Of a stretch of DNA of 7,919 bases, positions 1 through 6,304 are shown one piece after another (within the stretch, counting starts at the first letter, position 1; every line of letters begins with the position of its first letter). The notes under the pieces were generated by a model. The model had not been told where the DNA came from, did not search any database, and worked only from the letters and a program-made list of their open reading frames with translations. Source of the stretch: Clostridia bacterium (lineage in GTDB: Bacteria > Bacillota > Clostridia > Oscillospirales > CAG-272); NCBI GenBank assembly GCA_024408015.1, contig JAKSVJ010000044.1:1-7919 (forward strand), written 5' to 3'. The position numbers and the translations under genes were made by a program.

Positions 1-1116
1 ACAAATGTCTGGTTGCATAGCATAATTCTTGTTTGAGTTTGCATGGTTAGTATCAACAACGAATCCAGGGTTTGGGAGTCCCTTTTCTTCGTACAAATGA
101 CATAACTTCAAAATGCTGTCTCTATCATAGTTAGGATAGCTCTTTCCTTCATTTGTATAACCTCTAAGAATAGTATGACAAAGAGGATTACCCTTAGTTG
201 ATACTTCCCAGTTTCTATATATAAAGTCGTGTGGATTTTGAGCTGCATAAACAGAGTTGATTGCAGTAGCCATATCACCACCAGAAGTATTTTTCATACC
301 TACAGGAACTTTAATACCACTGGCAACAAATCTATGCTCTTGGTCTTCGCTTGATCTAGCGCCAACTGCAACATATGATAGCAAGTCTGAGAAGAATCTA
401 TAGTTACTTGTATATAGAAGTTCATCAGCTACTGGTATACCAAATTCTTCAATAATGTCAGCGTCAAGTTTTCTAGCTGCATAAATACCACTAAAGATAT
501 CATTATTGATTCTATCTGGTTGATGAATAAGACCCTTATATCCATCACCGTTTGTTCTAGGTTTTGCTGTATATACTCTAGCAATAAGAATTAACTGATC
601 TTTGACTTGTTTTTGAATATCAGCTAGTCTTCCACAGTATTCTTTTACAGCATCAGCTCTATCAGCAGAACAAGGACCAATTACAAGAATTTTCTTTTTT
701 GATGCGCCTGTAATAACATCTGCTATTTCTTTATCATTTTCAGCTTTCTTTGCAGTTGCAGTTGCCGAAAGATGATATTTTGATTTTACTTCCATAGGAA
801 TTGGAAGTTTTTTCAAGAATTCAGTTGACATGTCATTTCCGCCATCAAGACCATAATCACGTTCTTGTTTATTTCTTGAAAGAGACAAGATTGTTGAATA
901 TAGTGTAGGAATTTCATTCGCAACATCAGGAACAAGTTTAGAGATATTTGAAATAAGTTCTTCTTCTCTATTCAAGTCCAACAATGAGATGTTGTTTTCA
1001 ACCTTATACTTTGCAATTTCGCCTGAAATCGCCATTCTTTTTGCAAATGCTTCAGCTATTGCTCTATCACATTCGTCGATTTGAGTTCTCAACTCGTTTA
1101 AGTTTTTGTTTGCCAT
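1..1116 (-). CDS. aroG: Bifunctional chorismate mutase / DAHP synthase (AroG-like, type I-alpha), C-terminus cut by window edge
   Basis: The protein should condense phosphoenolpyruvate and erythrose-4-phosphate to DAHP, the first shikimate step, and convert chorismate to prephenate. The frame is open from ATG (complement of 1114-1116) to the window edge, giving 372 residues without a stop. Residues 1-90 are an AroQ-type chorismate mutase: R10, R27, K38, D47, R50 and E51 match the E. coli P-protein active-site set shifted by one. The DAHP synthase follows a linker, from about residue 100. It shows GPCS with metal-ligand C149, ARVYTAKPRT (R180, K185), GARSSEDQ (R254), PVGMKN (K275), ILRG (R318) and the metal-ligand histidine H358 in TNHANSNK. 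The motifs resemble E. coli AroG/F/H rather than the Bacillus type I-beta enzyme. The two last metal ligands (Glu, Asp) would lie past the edge. The start is 11 nt after the aroA stop, so the two are probably cotranscribed; its ribosome site is weak. The fused mutase may serve as a feedback sensor, as in other mutase-DAHPS fusions (inference). aroF would be an equally fair symbol. Confidence 0.94.
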   Translation of the reverse strand, partial: MANKNLNELRTQIDECDRAIAEAFAKRMAISGEIAKYKVENNISLLDLNREEELISNISKLVPDVANEIPTLYSTILSLSRNKQERDYGLDGGNDMSTEFLKKLPIPMEVKSKYHLSATATAKKAENDKEIADVITGASKKKILVIGPCSADRADAVKEYCGRLADIQKQVKDQLILIARVYTAKPRTNGDGYKGLIHQPDRINNDIFSGIYAARKLDADIIEEFGIPVADELLYTSNYRFFSDLLSYVAVGARSSEDQEHRFVASGIKVPVGMKNTSGGDMATAINSVYAAQNPHDFIYRNWEVSTKGNPLCHTILRGYTNEGKSYPNYDRDSILKLCHLYEEKGLPNPGFVVDTNHANSNKNYAMQPDIC

Positions 1117-1127
1117 AATTACCAACT

Positions 1128-2360
1128 TTATATTTTTGAAATTTTTGTAAACTCATCCCAGAATCCTTTATGTGATTTCGAAACACATTCAGGATTTGTA
1201 ATTGTAACTGAACCGTCACATACTATTGAGGCCAATGCGCCACTCATTGCAACTCTATGGTCCAATGTATCAACAATACCACCAACGAGTCTTGAATGAC
1301 TGATTGCTATAACGCCTTCCCTTGATCTAACAGTACCGCCAAGAGCAACAATCATTTTTTCGATTGATTCTACTCGGCTGCTCTCTTTTAATATTCGATT
1401 ATCAATGCCATGGAATATACTATCACCCTCAGCCACGCATCCAATTACAGCAAGTATTGGAACTATATCCGGACAACTTCTTGTATTGATTTCAATTCCA
1501 TGTAATTTTGAAGGATATGCAACTGCACAATCCTCAAACACTTCTATTCTAGCACCCATAGCTTTCAAAATAGTTACGATTGCTCTACTACCTTGTTTAG
1601 ACTTAGGATTTATGCCATTCACTTTTATTGGGTTCTTACCTATAACACCAGCACATAACAACCAAGCAGCTTCTGACCAGTCTCCTTCAACGACATATTC
1701 CCCATTAGAAACAAATGGGAATAATCTAGAAACCCAGTATTTTGTACCATCATAATTGATTTTTGCGCCAAATTTGCCCAATGTATCAAGAGTCTCTTCA
1801 AAAAATGGTCTATTTTCGAGTCCATCTGTAATTTCAAGAGATCCGCCAATCATACTCAATGCTATAAGTAAACCACTTGCAAATTGTGATGATATACGAC
1901 CCGGAATCAAATAATCCCCTGGAAACAATCCACCGAGAAGTTTCATTGGGTTTCCCATAGTGATTCCAGCTCCGTGTCCAATAAGCTCTGTACACAAATC
2001 AGAAATCGGTCTTGATTCAAGTTCTTTGCTCATCAAAAAGTCACATTTGTTGCCTAGTGATGCTACTACTGGAAGTAATAATCTTAGAGTTGAAGCTGAG
2101 TTTCCACAGTTAAGTGTTACACCGGACTTCAATCCAGATATAGGTTTTACATCAAAACCATCTTTATTGGCACTGATTTTTGCACCTAGAGTGTTCATCG
2201 CTTCGGCTGTAATTTTATTATCTTCACTATCACATTTACATATGATTTTTGTTCTACTATTACACAATGATGAACATATCAAAGCTCTATGGATATCAGA
2301 TTTTGACGATGTAACTGTTACTTCGCCACCGGTTTGTGGCTTATATAAAACTTTCTCCAT
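1128..2360 (-). CDS. aroA: 3-phosphoshikimate 1-carboxyvinyltransferase (EPSP synthase)
   Basis: This cytosolic enzyme transfers the enolpyruvyl group of PEP to shikimate-3-phosphate, giving EPSP, the precursor of chorismate. At 410 residues it is full length. Active-site landmarks are in order: K20-S21 and R25 in SSKSDIHRAL, N87 and R93 in GNSASTLR, R117 in ESRPI, S157-S158-Q159, D298 in CPDIVP, K325-E326 and R329 in LKESSR, D367-H368-R369, and K395 near the end. The ATG at 2360 puts the first catalytic lysine at residue 20, close to K22 of the E. coli enzyme, which supports this start. Residue A89 stands where E. coli has Gly96, a position that governs glyphosate binding. The usual Asp of the KE-x-D-R motif is Ser328. 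It lies 39 nt after the TIM-barrel gene and 11 nt before the mutase-DAHPS fusion. Confidence 0.97.
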   Translation of the reverse strand: MEKVLYKPQTGGEVTVTSSKSDIHRALICSSLCNSRTKIICKCDSEDNKITAEAMNTLGAKISANKDGFDVKPISGLKSGVTLNCGNSASTLRLLLPVVASLGNKCDFLMSKELESRPISDLCTELIGHGAGITMGNPMKLLGGLFPGDYLIPGRISSQFASGLLIALSMIGGSLEITDGLENRPFFEETLDTLGKFGAKINYDGTKYWVSRLFPFVSNGEYVVEGDWSEAAWLLCAGVIGKNPIKVNGINPKSKQGSRAIVTILKAMGARIEVFEDCAVAYPSKLHGIEINTRSCPDIVPILAVIGCVAEGDSIFHGIDNRILKESSRVESIEKMIVALGGTVRSREGVIAISHSRLVGGIVDTLDHRVAMSGALASIVCDGSVTITNPECVSKSHKGFWDEFTKISKI

Positions 2361-2385
2361 TAAACGATATTCGCTTTCTGTGGCG

Positions 2386-2392
2386 CTCCTTT
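2386..2392 (-). promoter_or_regulatory. Purine-rich ribosome-site-like sequence upstream of aroA
   Basis: On the minus strand this reads AAAGGAG, the only good Shine-Dalgarno match between the TIM-barrel stop and the aroA ATG. It lies 25 nt from that ATG, much more than the usual 5-10 nt, and there is no ATG, GTG or TTG in the aroA frame nearer to it. It may act with mRNA folding, load ribosomes through coupling to the upstream gene, or be a chance match. Confidence 0.4.
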
Positions 2393-2399
2393 CTGAAAA

Positions 2400-3305
2400 T
2401 TAATACTCATATATGCCGTACGTCTTTAGCATTCTCTCTCCGATTTTATATAGTAATGTATTATACAATGTGGCATCATCTACGCTAATTTTTGACAATG
2501 GACCTGATGACTCGCCTCTAGAAGTTGGAAGGTCAACTTCAAAATTCATTGTTCCCTTATATCCAACATCAATTAGTCCACGCATTACACTATCGAAATC
2601 TATGTAACCAAGATAAGGAATCACATGTAAATCCGTGCGTGAAGATGCTGCAAAGTAGCCCCTATTGTCGTGGACATGAATACCTTTGAGTCTCTTACCA
2701 AGAGCCATGATGCTTTCATATTGATCGCAACCATTTAAATATGCATGGCCAACATCCCAGTTTGCATATACTCTATTGCTATTGAAAGCATCTACCAAAT
2801 TAGATAACTCACTTGCATTTCTAACAAAATAATTATCTTTTGGAATTCCTATATTTTCAATTAACAAATCAATATTGTACTCATCAGCTAAAGGAATCAA
2901 ACGGCTAATTGATCTGACATTCCTTGTTATGAATTCATCTTCTGATAACTTTACACCATTTGCGGAGCCTGGATGTATTGTTATTGATGGACAACCTAAT
3001 TGTCCTGCAATTTTAACCGCGCGAGAAGTCTTCTTGAAAAAATACTCTCCACCATCATCACCAATTGCATTTCCAGCAGGTTCATGAGATTGCACCGGAG
3101 TAACGCCATATTTTTCAAATGCTTCTTTATATCTCTTTTTGATATCATCAACACTATTATCATCCCAATATGGCGAACCACTAAAAAAACGTGTAAATAG
3201 TGATACATCAATACATTTAAAACCTGCTTTTGCTAAAGCGCCAACGCTTTCCTCTTCTGTGAGACCCAAACCCAAAAGTGATCCATTAGTTTGTGATAGT
3301 TTCAA
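2400..3305 (-). CDS. Xylose-isomerase-like TIM-barrel protein (sugar phosphate isomerase/epimerase family), substrate unknown
   Basis: This is a 301-residue protein of the AP-endonuclease-2/xylose-isomerase-like superfamily. The family includes isomerases, epimerases and 3-dehydroshikimate dehydratases acting through a divalent metal. Likely metal ligands are E150 (LLIENIG), D184 and H187 (NWDVGHAYL), H210/H212 (GIHVHDN) and E256 (MNFEVD). Also seen are HPGS at 111-114 and the family ending LGYIDF...L...GYKGTMNFE. The chosen start is TTG (complement of 3303-3305), giving MKLSQTNGSLLG, because GGGAG sits 8 nt upstream. An ATG 22 codons further out would lie upstream of the predicted promoter -10 and add a hydrophobic stretch with no family counterpart. 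It is the first gene of the probable operon with aroA and the mutase-DAHPS fusion, so a role touching a shikimate intermediate is possible, but that is inference from context only. Confidence 0.88.
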   Translation of the reverse strand: MKLSQTNGSLLGLGLTEEESVGALAKAGFKCIDVSLFTRFFSGSPYWDDNSVDDIKKRYKEAFEKYGVTPVQSHEPAGNAIGDDGGEYFFKKTSRAVKIAGQLGCPSITIHPGSANGVKLSEDEFITRNVRSISRLIPLADEYNIDLLIENIGIPKDNYFVRNASELSNLVDAFNSNRVYANWDVGHAYLNGCDQYESIMALGKRLKGIHVHDNRGYFAASSRTDLHVIPYLGYIDFDSVMRGLIDVGYKGTMNFEVDLPTSRGESSGPLSKISVDDATLYNTLLYKIGERMLKTYGIYEY

Positions 3306-3313
3306 TGTTCGTG

Positions 3314-3318
3314 CTCCC
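3314..3318 (-). promoter_or_regulatory. Ribosome binding site deciding the TTG start of the TIM-barrel gene
   Basis: The minus strand reads GGGAG, 8 nt before the TTG at 3305. No comparable site precedes the upstream in-frame ATG at 3371, so this fixes the start. Confidence 0.8.
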
Positions 3319-3339
3319 AATGTAAATAAATATAAATAT

Positions 3340-3368
3340 ATGATATATTTTTTTAAGCAAAAAGTCAA
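3340..3368 (-). promoter_or_regulatory. Sigma-A-like promoter for the TIM-barrel-aroA-mutase/DAHPS operon
   Basis: Reading the minus strand, TTGACT (complement of 3363-3368) is followed after 17 bp by TATCAT (complement of 3340-3345). Transcription would start near 3333, giving a leader of about 28 nt. That is too short for a T-box or a peptide attenuator, so control by aromatic amino acids would have to act at initiation or on the enzymes. Its -35 lies 19 bp from the -35 of the divergent promoter. Confidence 0.75.
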
Positions 3369-3387
3369 CAAAAAATCACGAAAAGGT

Positions 3388-3416
3388 TTGCAATAGCAAT
3401 AATAAAATGGTATTAT
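3388..3416 (+). promoter_or_regulatory. Sigma-A-like promoter for the decarboxylase-like gene, divergent from the aro promoter
   Basis: TTGCAA (3388-3393) is followed after 17 bp by TATTAT (3411-3416). Transcription would start near 3423, giving a leader of only about 12 nt. The -35 forms part of a short inverted repeat, TTGC-AATA-GCAA (3388-3399), which could bind a regulator but is short enough to be chance. Confidence 0.65.
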
Positions 3417-3422
3417 ATCCTT

Positions 3423-3427
3423 GGAGG
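3423..3427 (+). promoter_or_regulatory. Ribosome binding site deciding the ATG start at 3435
   Basis: GGAGG lies 7 nt before ATG 3435. An in-frame TTG at 3429 is only 1 nt from it and cannot be the start. Confidence 0.85.
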
Positions 3428-3434
3428 ATTGCTT

Positions 3435-4772
3435 ATGAAACTCATCGATACATTTTCCGCTTACAATAGACTCAAAAAACTGAATAATATATACAAAGGC
3501 AAATCAAAACCTATCAATGTTGGAATTGATGTTATTGAAAACAAAATAGCCGAAATGAGAAAAACAGAACACGTACACATAGTCACGGGAAACTATGGTA
3601 ATGCTATGATTGCAGCCATGTATTCCCTCACTTCAAAAAAAGATTCTGTTCTTGTATTAAGAGATAGTAGCATGGCAGTTTATAAGGCCATCGAACTATT
3701 TGAGTTGAATCCTCTTTATATCAATCCTCAAAAAGATACAAAATATGGTTTTTATGGTTCAATAAATCCAGATTATGTCGACTCTATATTGGATTTAAAC
3801 CCAAATATTAAACTCGTTGTTATTCAAAGCCCAACTCATGAAGGTATAATATCTGATGTTAAATCGATAGCTGAGGTTTGCAAATCTAAAAGCGTCAATA
3901 TCATAGTTGACGAATCTCTTGGAACACACTTAGGTTTATATGACTATTTTGCAGGATCATGCATAAATGAAAATATAAACATAGCAATACACTCAATAAA
4001 AGTTCCTTTTTGTCCTGACGCTGAAATTTCAATCATTCATTCCAATAACTCAAATGACAAAAAACTATTGGAAATGCTTATGTCTCTAACAAATACAGTA
4101 ATATCAAACAAGATTATAACATATCTTGCTGAAATGATTGATTTGTCATTAGTTAAAAACGCTATTTACTCTGATTGGAGTAAAAGAATAGAACTACTAA
4201 ATTCAAAATTTAGTGATTTAAAAAACTTAGAAATACTTTTTTCTAATAACAATAAAGACGAACACGAGTGTATATATTCATTTGACAAAAGTGTCATTAA
4301 TATCTACACGGAATCTACTCAATACAATGGTTTTAAAATCGGCAGAATACTAAGAAAGAATAAATACAACGTAATCTCCTCTAATGAGCACTATGCTTCA
4401 ATAAAAATCCAAATGAACATTTCCAACAAAGATGTTTCTGCCCTTGTTAAGTTAATTCATTCTATTGATGCAAAAGCGTCGAGAAACAACGTTGCAAGTA
4501 TTGCAGATAATGATAAAAATCCAGAATACAAGTTATCTCCAGCAATAGCGCTTTCACAAATGGTCGAGGAAATATTTTCTGGCGAAGCTGACGAACGCAT
4601 TTCTGCTGAATATTTGTGGGTAAAAGACTTTTACCACATGATATTGGTTCCAGGCGAAATCATAGATGACAGCACAATAAATTTGGTTAAATCACTCAAA
4701 GACATGGGAGCAAATGTCCTATCAAGCGACGATTCTCTCAACACTTTTACTGTAGTGAAAACAAGCAATTAA
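3435..4772 (+). CDS. Divergent Orn/Lys/Arg decarboxylase-like PLP fold type I protein
   Basis: This 445-residue protein follows the layout of the Orn/Lys/Arg decarboxylase family: an N-terminal strand region (VTGNYGNAMIAA, 50-61), a PLP-fold core, and a C-terminal domain with RISAE and LVPGEII (388-410). D159 in IVDESLGTHLG matches the aspartate that contacts the PLP ring nitrogen. K189 in IHSIKVPF is the probable Schiff-base lysine. Several family signatures are changed. The N-terminal PGHK segment is missing, the DEAHGAHF motif has become DESLGTHL, the S-T-H-K motif has become S-I-K, and the PPGIP stretch before VPGE is replaced by VKDFYHM. There is no N-terminal wing domain. It may decarboxylate an amino acid, catalyse another PLP reaction, or have lost catalysis; the sequence does not settle which. 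It is transcribed alone, between a divergent promoter and an intrinsic terminator. Confidence 0.8.
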   Translation: MKLIDTFSAYNRLKKLNNIYKGKSKPINVGIDVIENKIAEMRKTEHVHIVTGNYGNAMIAAMYSLTSKKDSVLVLRDSSMAVYKAIELFELNPLYINPQKDTKYGFYGSINPDYVDSILDLNPNIKLVVIQSPTHEGIISDVKSIAEVCKSKSVNIIVDESLGTHLGLYDYFAGSCINENINIAIHSIKVPFCPDAEISIIHSNNSNDKKLLEMLMSLTNTVISNKIITYLAEMIDLSLVKNAIYSDWSKRIELLNSKFSDLKNLEILFSNNNKDEHECIYSFDKSVINIYTESTQYNGFKIGRILRKNKYNVISSNEHYASIKIQMNISNKDVSALVKLIHSIDAKASRNNVASIADNDKNPEYKLSPAIALSQMVEEIFSGEADERISAEYLWVKDFYHMILVPGEIIDDSTINLVKSLKDMGANVLSSDDSLNTFTVVKTSN

Positions 4773-4840
4773 ATTACCGATATTTGGCTAAAGAATTTAT
4801 ATTTTCTGTTATTTTTTAGCGCATTAAAATCACGCAATTT

Positions 4841-4877
4841 AGAAACTGTGAATTTCGCAGTTTCTTTTTTGTTTTTT
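4841..4877 (+). terminator. Intrinsic terminator after the decarboxylase-like gene
   Basis: AGAAACTGTG and CGCAGTTTCT form a 10-bp stem (one T-G wobble) around the loop AATTT. It is followed by two T runs (4865-4870 and 4872-4877). It lies 68 nt after the stop codon and separates this gene from the rnf operon. Confidence 0.88.
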
Positions 4878-4924
4878 AGTAAAAGAAAAATCATCTTGTG
4901 ACCCATGTTTTTTGGCTATGCCTA

Positions 4925-4964
4925 TTGCAATATGTTGATATATCAAATATAATATAACTATAAT
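4925..4964 (+). promoter_or_regulatory. rnfC: Two overlapping sigma-A-like promoters of the rnf operon
   Basis: Promoter one is TTGCAA (4925-4930), a 17-bp spacer and TATAAT (4948-4953). Promoter two is TTGATA (4935-4940), an 18-bp spacer and TATAAT (4959-4964). Predicted leaders are about 30 and 19 nt. Both -10 boxes match the consensus, so strong transcription is expected. The rest of the 217-bp gap from 4773 holds only the terminator and AT-rich sequence with no supported gene. Confidence 0.7.
4935..4946. promoter_or_regulatory. Perfect 12-bp palindrome, candidate operator in the rnf promoter
   Basis: TTGATATATCAA reads the same on both strands. It covers the -35 of the second promoter and most of the spacer of the first, so a bound protein would block both. 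The ends TTG...CAA recall the outer bases of Rex redox-repressor sites, but the core does not match the Rex consensus. Which protein binds, if any, is unknown. Confidence 0.4.
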
Positions 4965-4978
4965 ATATATTTATATTT

Positions 4979-4984
4979 AGGAGG
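4979..4984 (+). promoter_or_regulatory. rnfC: Ribosome binding site deciding the GTG start of rnfC
   Basis: AGGAGG lies 5 nt before GTG 4990. It supports the GTG start, for which there is no nearby in-frame ATG alternative. Confidence 0.88.
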
Positions 4985-4989
4985 TTTTT

Positions 4990-6303
4990 GTGTTATTCAG
5001 CAAAGTTCATGGCATACACGTTAAACACAACAAATTTACGGCTAATAGCTCTCCGGAGCGCATACCGACTCCAGCTCTAATTAGAGTTCCTACACAAATG
5101 CATATAGGTGCACCAGCAGTGCCTGTTGTATCAGTTGGAAATGCAGTTAAAATTGGAACTCTTATAGCAAAAGGTATGGACGGCAAACTCTCTTCACCTA
5201 TCTATTCTGGCATTTGTGGAATAGTAAAAAAGATTGAAGAAGTTAAAACAAGTTTAGGTACCACTACTTATATAAACATCGAATCAAATGGTGAAAATGA
5301 TATCGATGAGAGCGTAGTTCCACCAACAATAACAGGCAAGGAAGATTTTATTGAAGCTGTTAGACTTAGCGGAATCGTTGGCTATGGTGGTGCAGGTTTC
5401 CCAACATATGCAAAATTCAATGTTCCAGATGGCAAAATTGACACAATTGTTGTTAATGGCGCAGAATGTGAACCTTATATTACTTCTGATACACAGACAA
5501 TGTTACTTGAAGCTGATTTAGTCATTGAAGGACTAGAACTAGTTATGAAGTACATAAATGTACCAAAGGCTATTATTGGCATTGAGAAGAACAAACCTCA
5601 ATGCATCAATTCAATCAAGAATGCTATAAAAAATGACAATATTACAATTAAACCACTTCCCGCTTTGTATCCGCAAGGAGGCGAAAAAGTATTAGTTTAC
5701 AATACTACTGGTCGAATCATTGCAGAAGGTGCTCTTCCACTAAACCATGGTGTCATAGTTATTAATGTAACCACACTAGCCTCTATTGCAAAATACATTA
5801 AAACTGGCATGCCTATAGTTGAAAAATGCATTACAGTTGATGGAACTAGTGTTGCAAATAGAAAAAATGTTATAGCACAAATTGGCACACCAGTTAAATA
5901 TTTATTTGACTATTGCGGTGGATTCAAAACAGAACCAAAACAAATTCTTTATGGTGGTTTAATGATGGGTAATGCTATTCCAGATATGGAAGCACCAGTT
6001 TTAAAACAAACCAATGCGGTTCTTGCTTTATCAGAAAGTGAAGTAAAAATTCCTGAGATAACAGAATGCATAAAATGTGGCACTTGTTATAGAACTTGCC
6101 CATTGGGACTCATGCCATTTGAAATATCACGTGCATACAAACTAAATAAGCCGGAAGAACTGGAAAAATTAAAAGTTAATCTTTGTATGGAATGTGGATG
6201 TTGTTCTTATGTTTGTCCTGCAAATAAAGAACTAGTTCAACAAAATAAATTAGCAAAAGGTATGTTGAGAACATATCAAAATTCAAAAAAGGAGGTAAAG
6301 TAG
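4990..6303 (+). CDS. rnfC: Rnf complex subunit RnfC (NADH-binding, two 4Fe-4S clusters)
   Basis: RnfC is the peripheral subunit where the ferredoxin:NAD+ oxidoreductase exchanges electrons with NAD(H). At 437 residues it has the normal clostridial length. The N-terminal RnfC domain shows MHIGAPAVPVV (37-47) and a lipoyl-like segment near 67-84. The nucleotide/FMN-binding Complex1-51K-like domain shows GYGGAGFPT (131-139) and GAECEPY (157-163). A SLBB-like segment follows around 280-325. Two ferredoxin motifs close the protein: C360, C363, C366, C370 and C399, C402, C405, C409. The usual GGxHPP start motif is relaxed to GIHVKHNK. It starts at GTG after AGGAGG. The rnfD ribosome site lies in its last codons and rnfD begins 1 nt after its stop, so the two are translationally close. 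Confidence 0.97.
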   Translation: MLFSKVHGIHVKHNKFTANSSPERIPTPALIRVPTQMHIGAPAVPVVSVGNAVKIGTLIAKGMDGKLSSPIYSGICGIVKKIEEVKTSLGTTTYINIESNGENDIDESVVPPTITGKEDFIEAVRLSGIVGYGGAGFPTYAKFNVPDGKIDTIVVNGAECEPYITSDTQTMLLEADLVIEGLELVMKYINVPKAIIGIEKNKPQCINSIKNAIKNDNITIKPLPALYPQGGEKVLVYNTTGRIIAEGALPLNHGVIVINVTTLASIAKYIKTGMPIVEKCITVDGTSVANRKNVIAQIGTPVKYLFDYCGGFKTEPKQILYGGLMMGNAIPDMEAPVLKQTNAVLALSESEVKIPEITECIKCGTCYRTCPLGLMPFEISRAYKLNKPEELEKLKVNLCMECGCCSYVCPANKELVQQNKLAKGMLRTYQNSKKEVK

Positions 6304-6304
6304 A

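Noticed and set aside
1405..1755. 116-codon plus-strand open frame opposite aroA, and a similar 147-codon frame at 1960-2403
   Set aside because: Both are antisense shadows of the conserved aroA coding sequence, with no ribosome site or family motif.
3306..3371. 22-codon N-terminal extension of the TIM-barrel protein from an ATG at 3371
   Set aside because: It spans the predicted promoter -10 and -35, has no ribosome site, and encodes an AT-driven hydrophobic stretch; the TTG at 3305 has GGGAG at 8 nt.
4787..4820. Possible second hairpin GCTAAA...TTTAGC just after the decarboxylase-like gene
   Set aside because: The stem is only six AT-rich pairs with a loop of over 20 nt and no following T run; the hairpin at 4841 is far stronger.
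4935..4946. Rex repressor site in the rnf promoter
   Set aside because: Only the outer TTG/CAA matches; the longer Rex consensus spacing and core are absent, so I keep it only as an unnamed palindrome.
4905..4952. 15-codon open frame in the rnf upstream region as a possible leader peptide
   Set aside because: It has no ribosome site, and it overlaps the predicted promoter -35 and -10 boxes, so it would not be on the rnf transcript.
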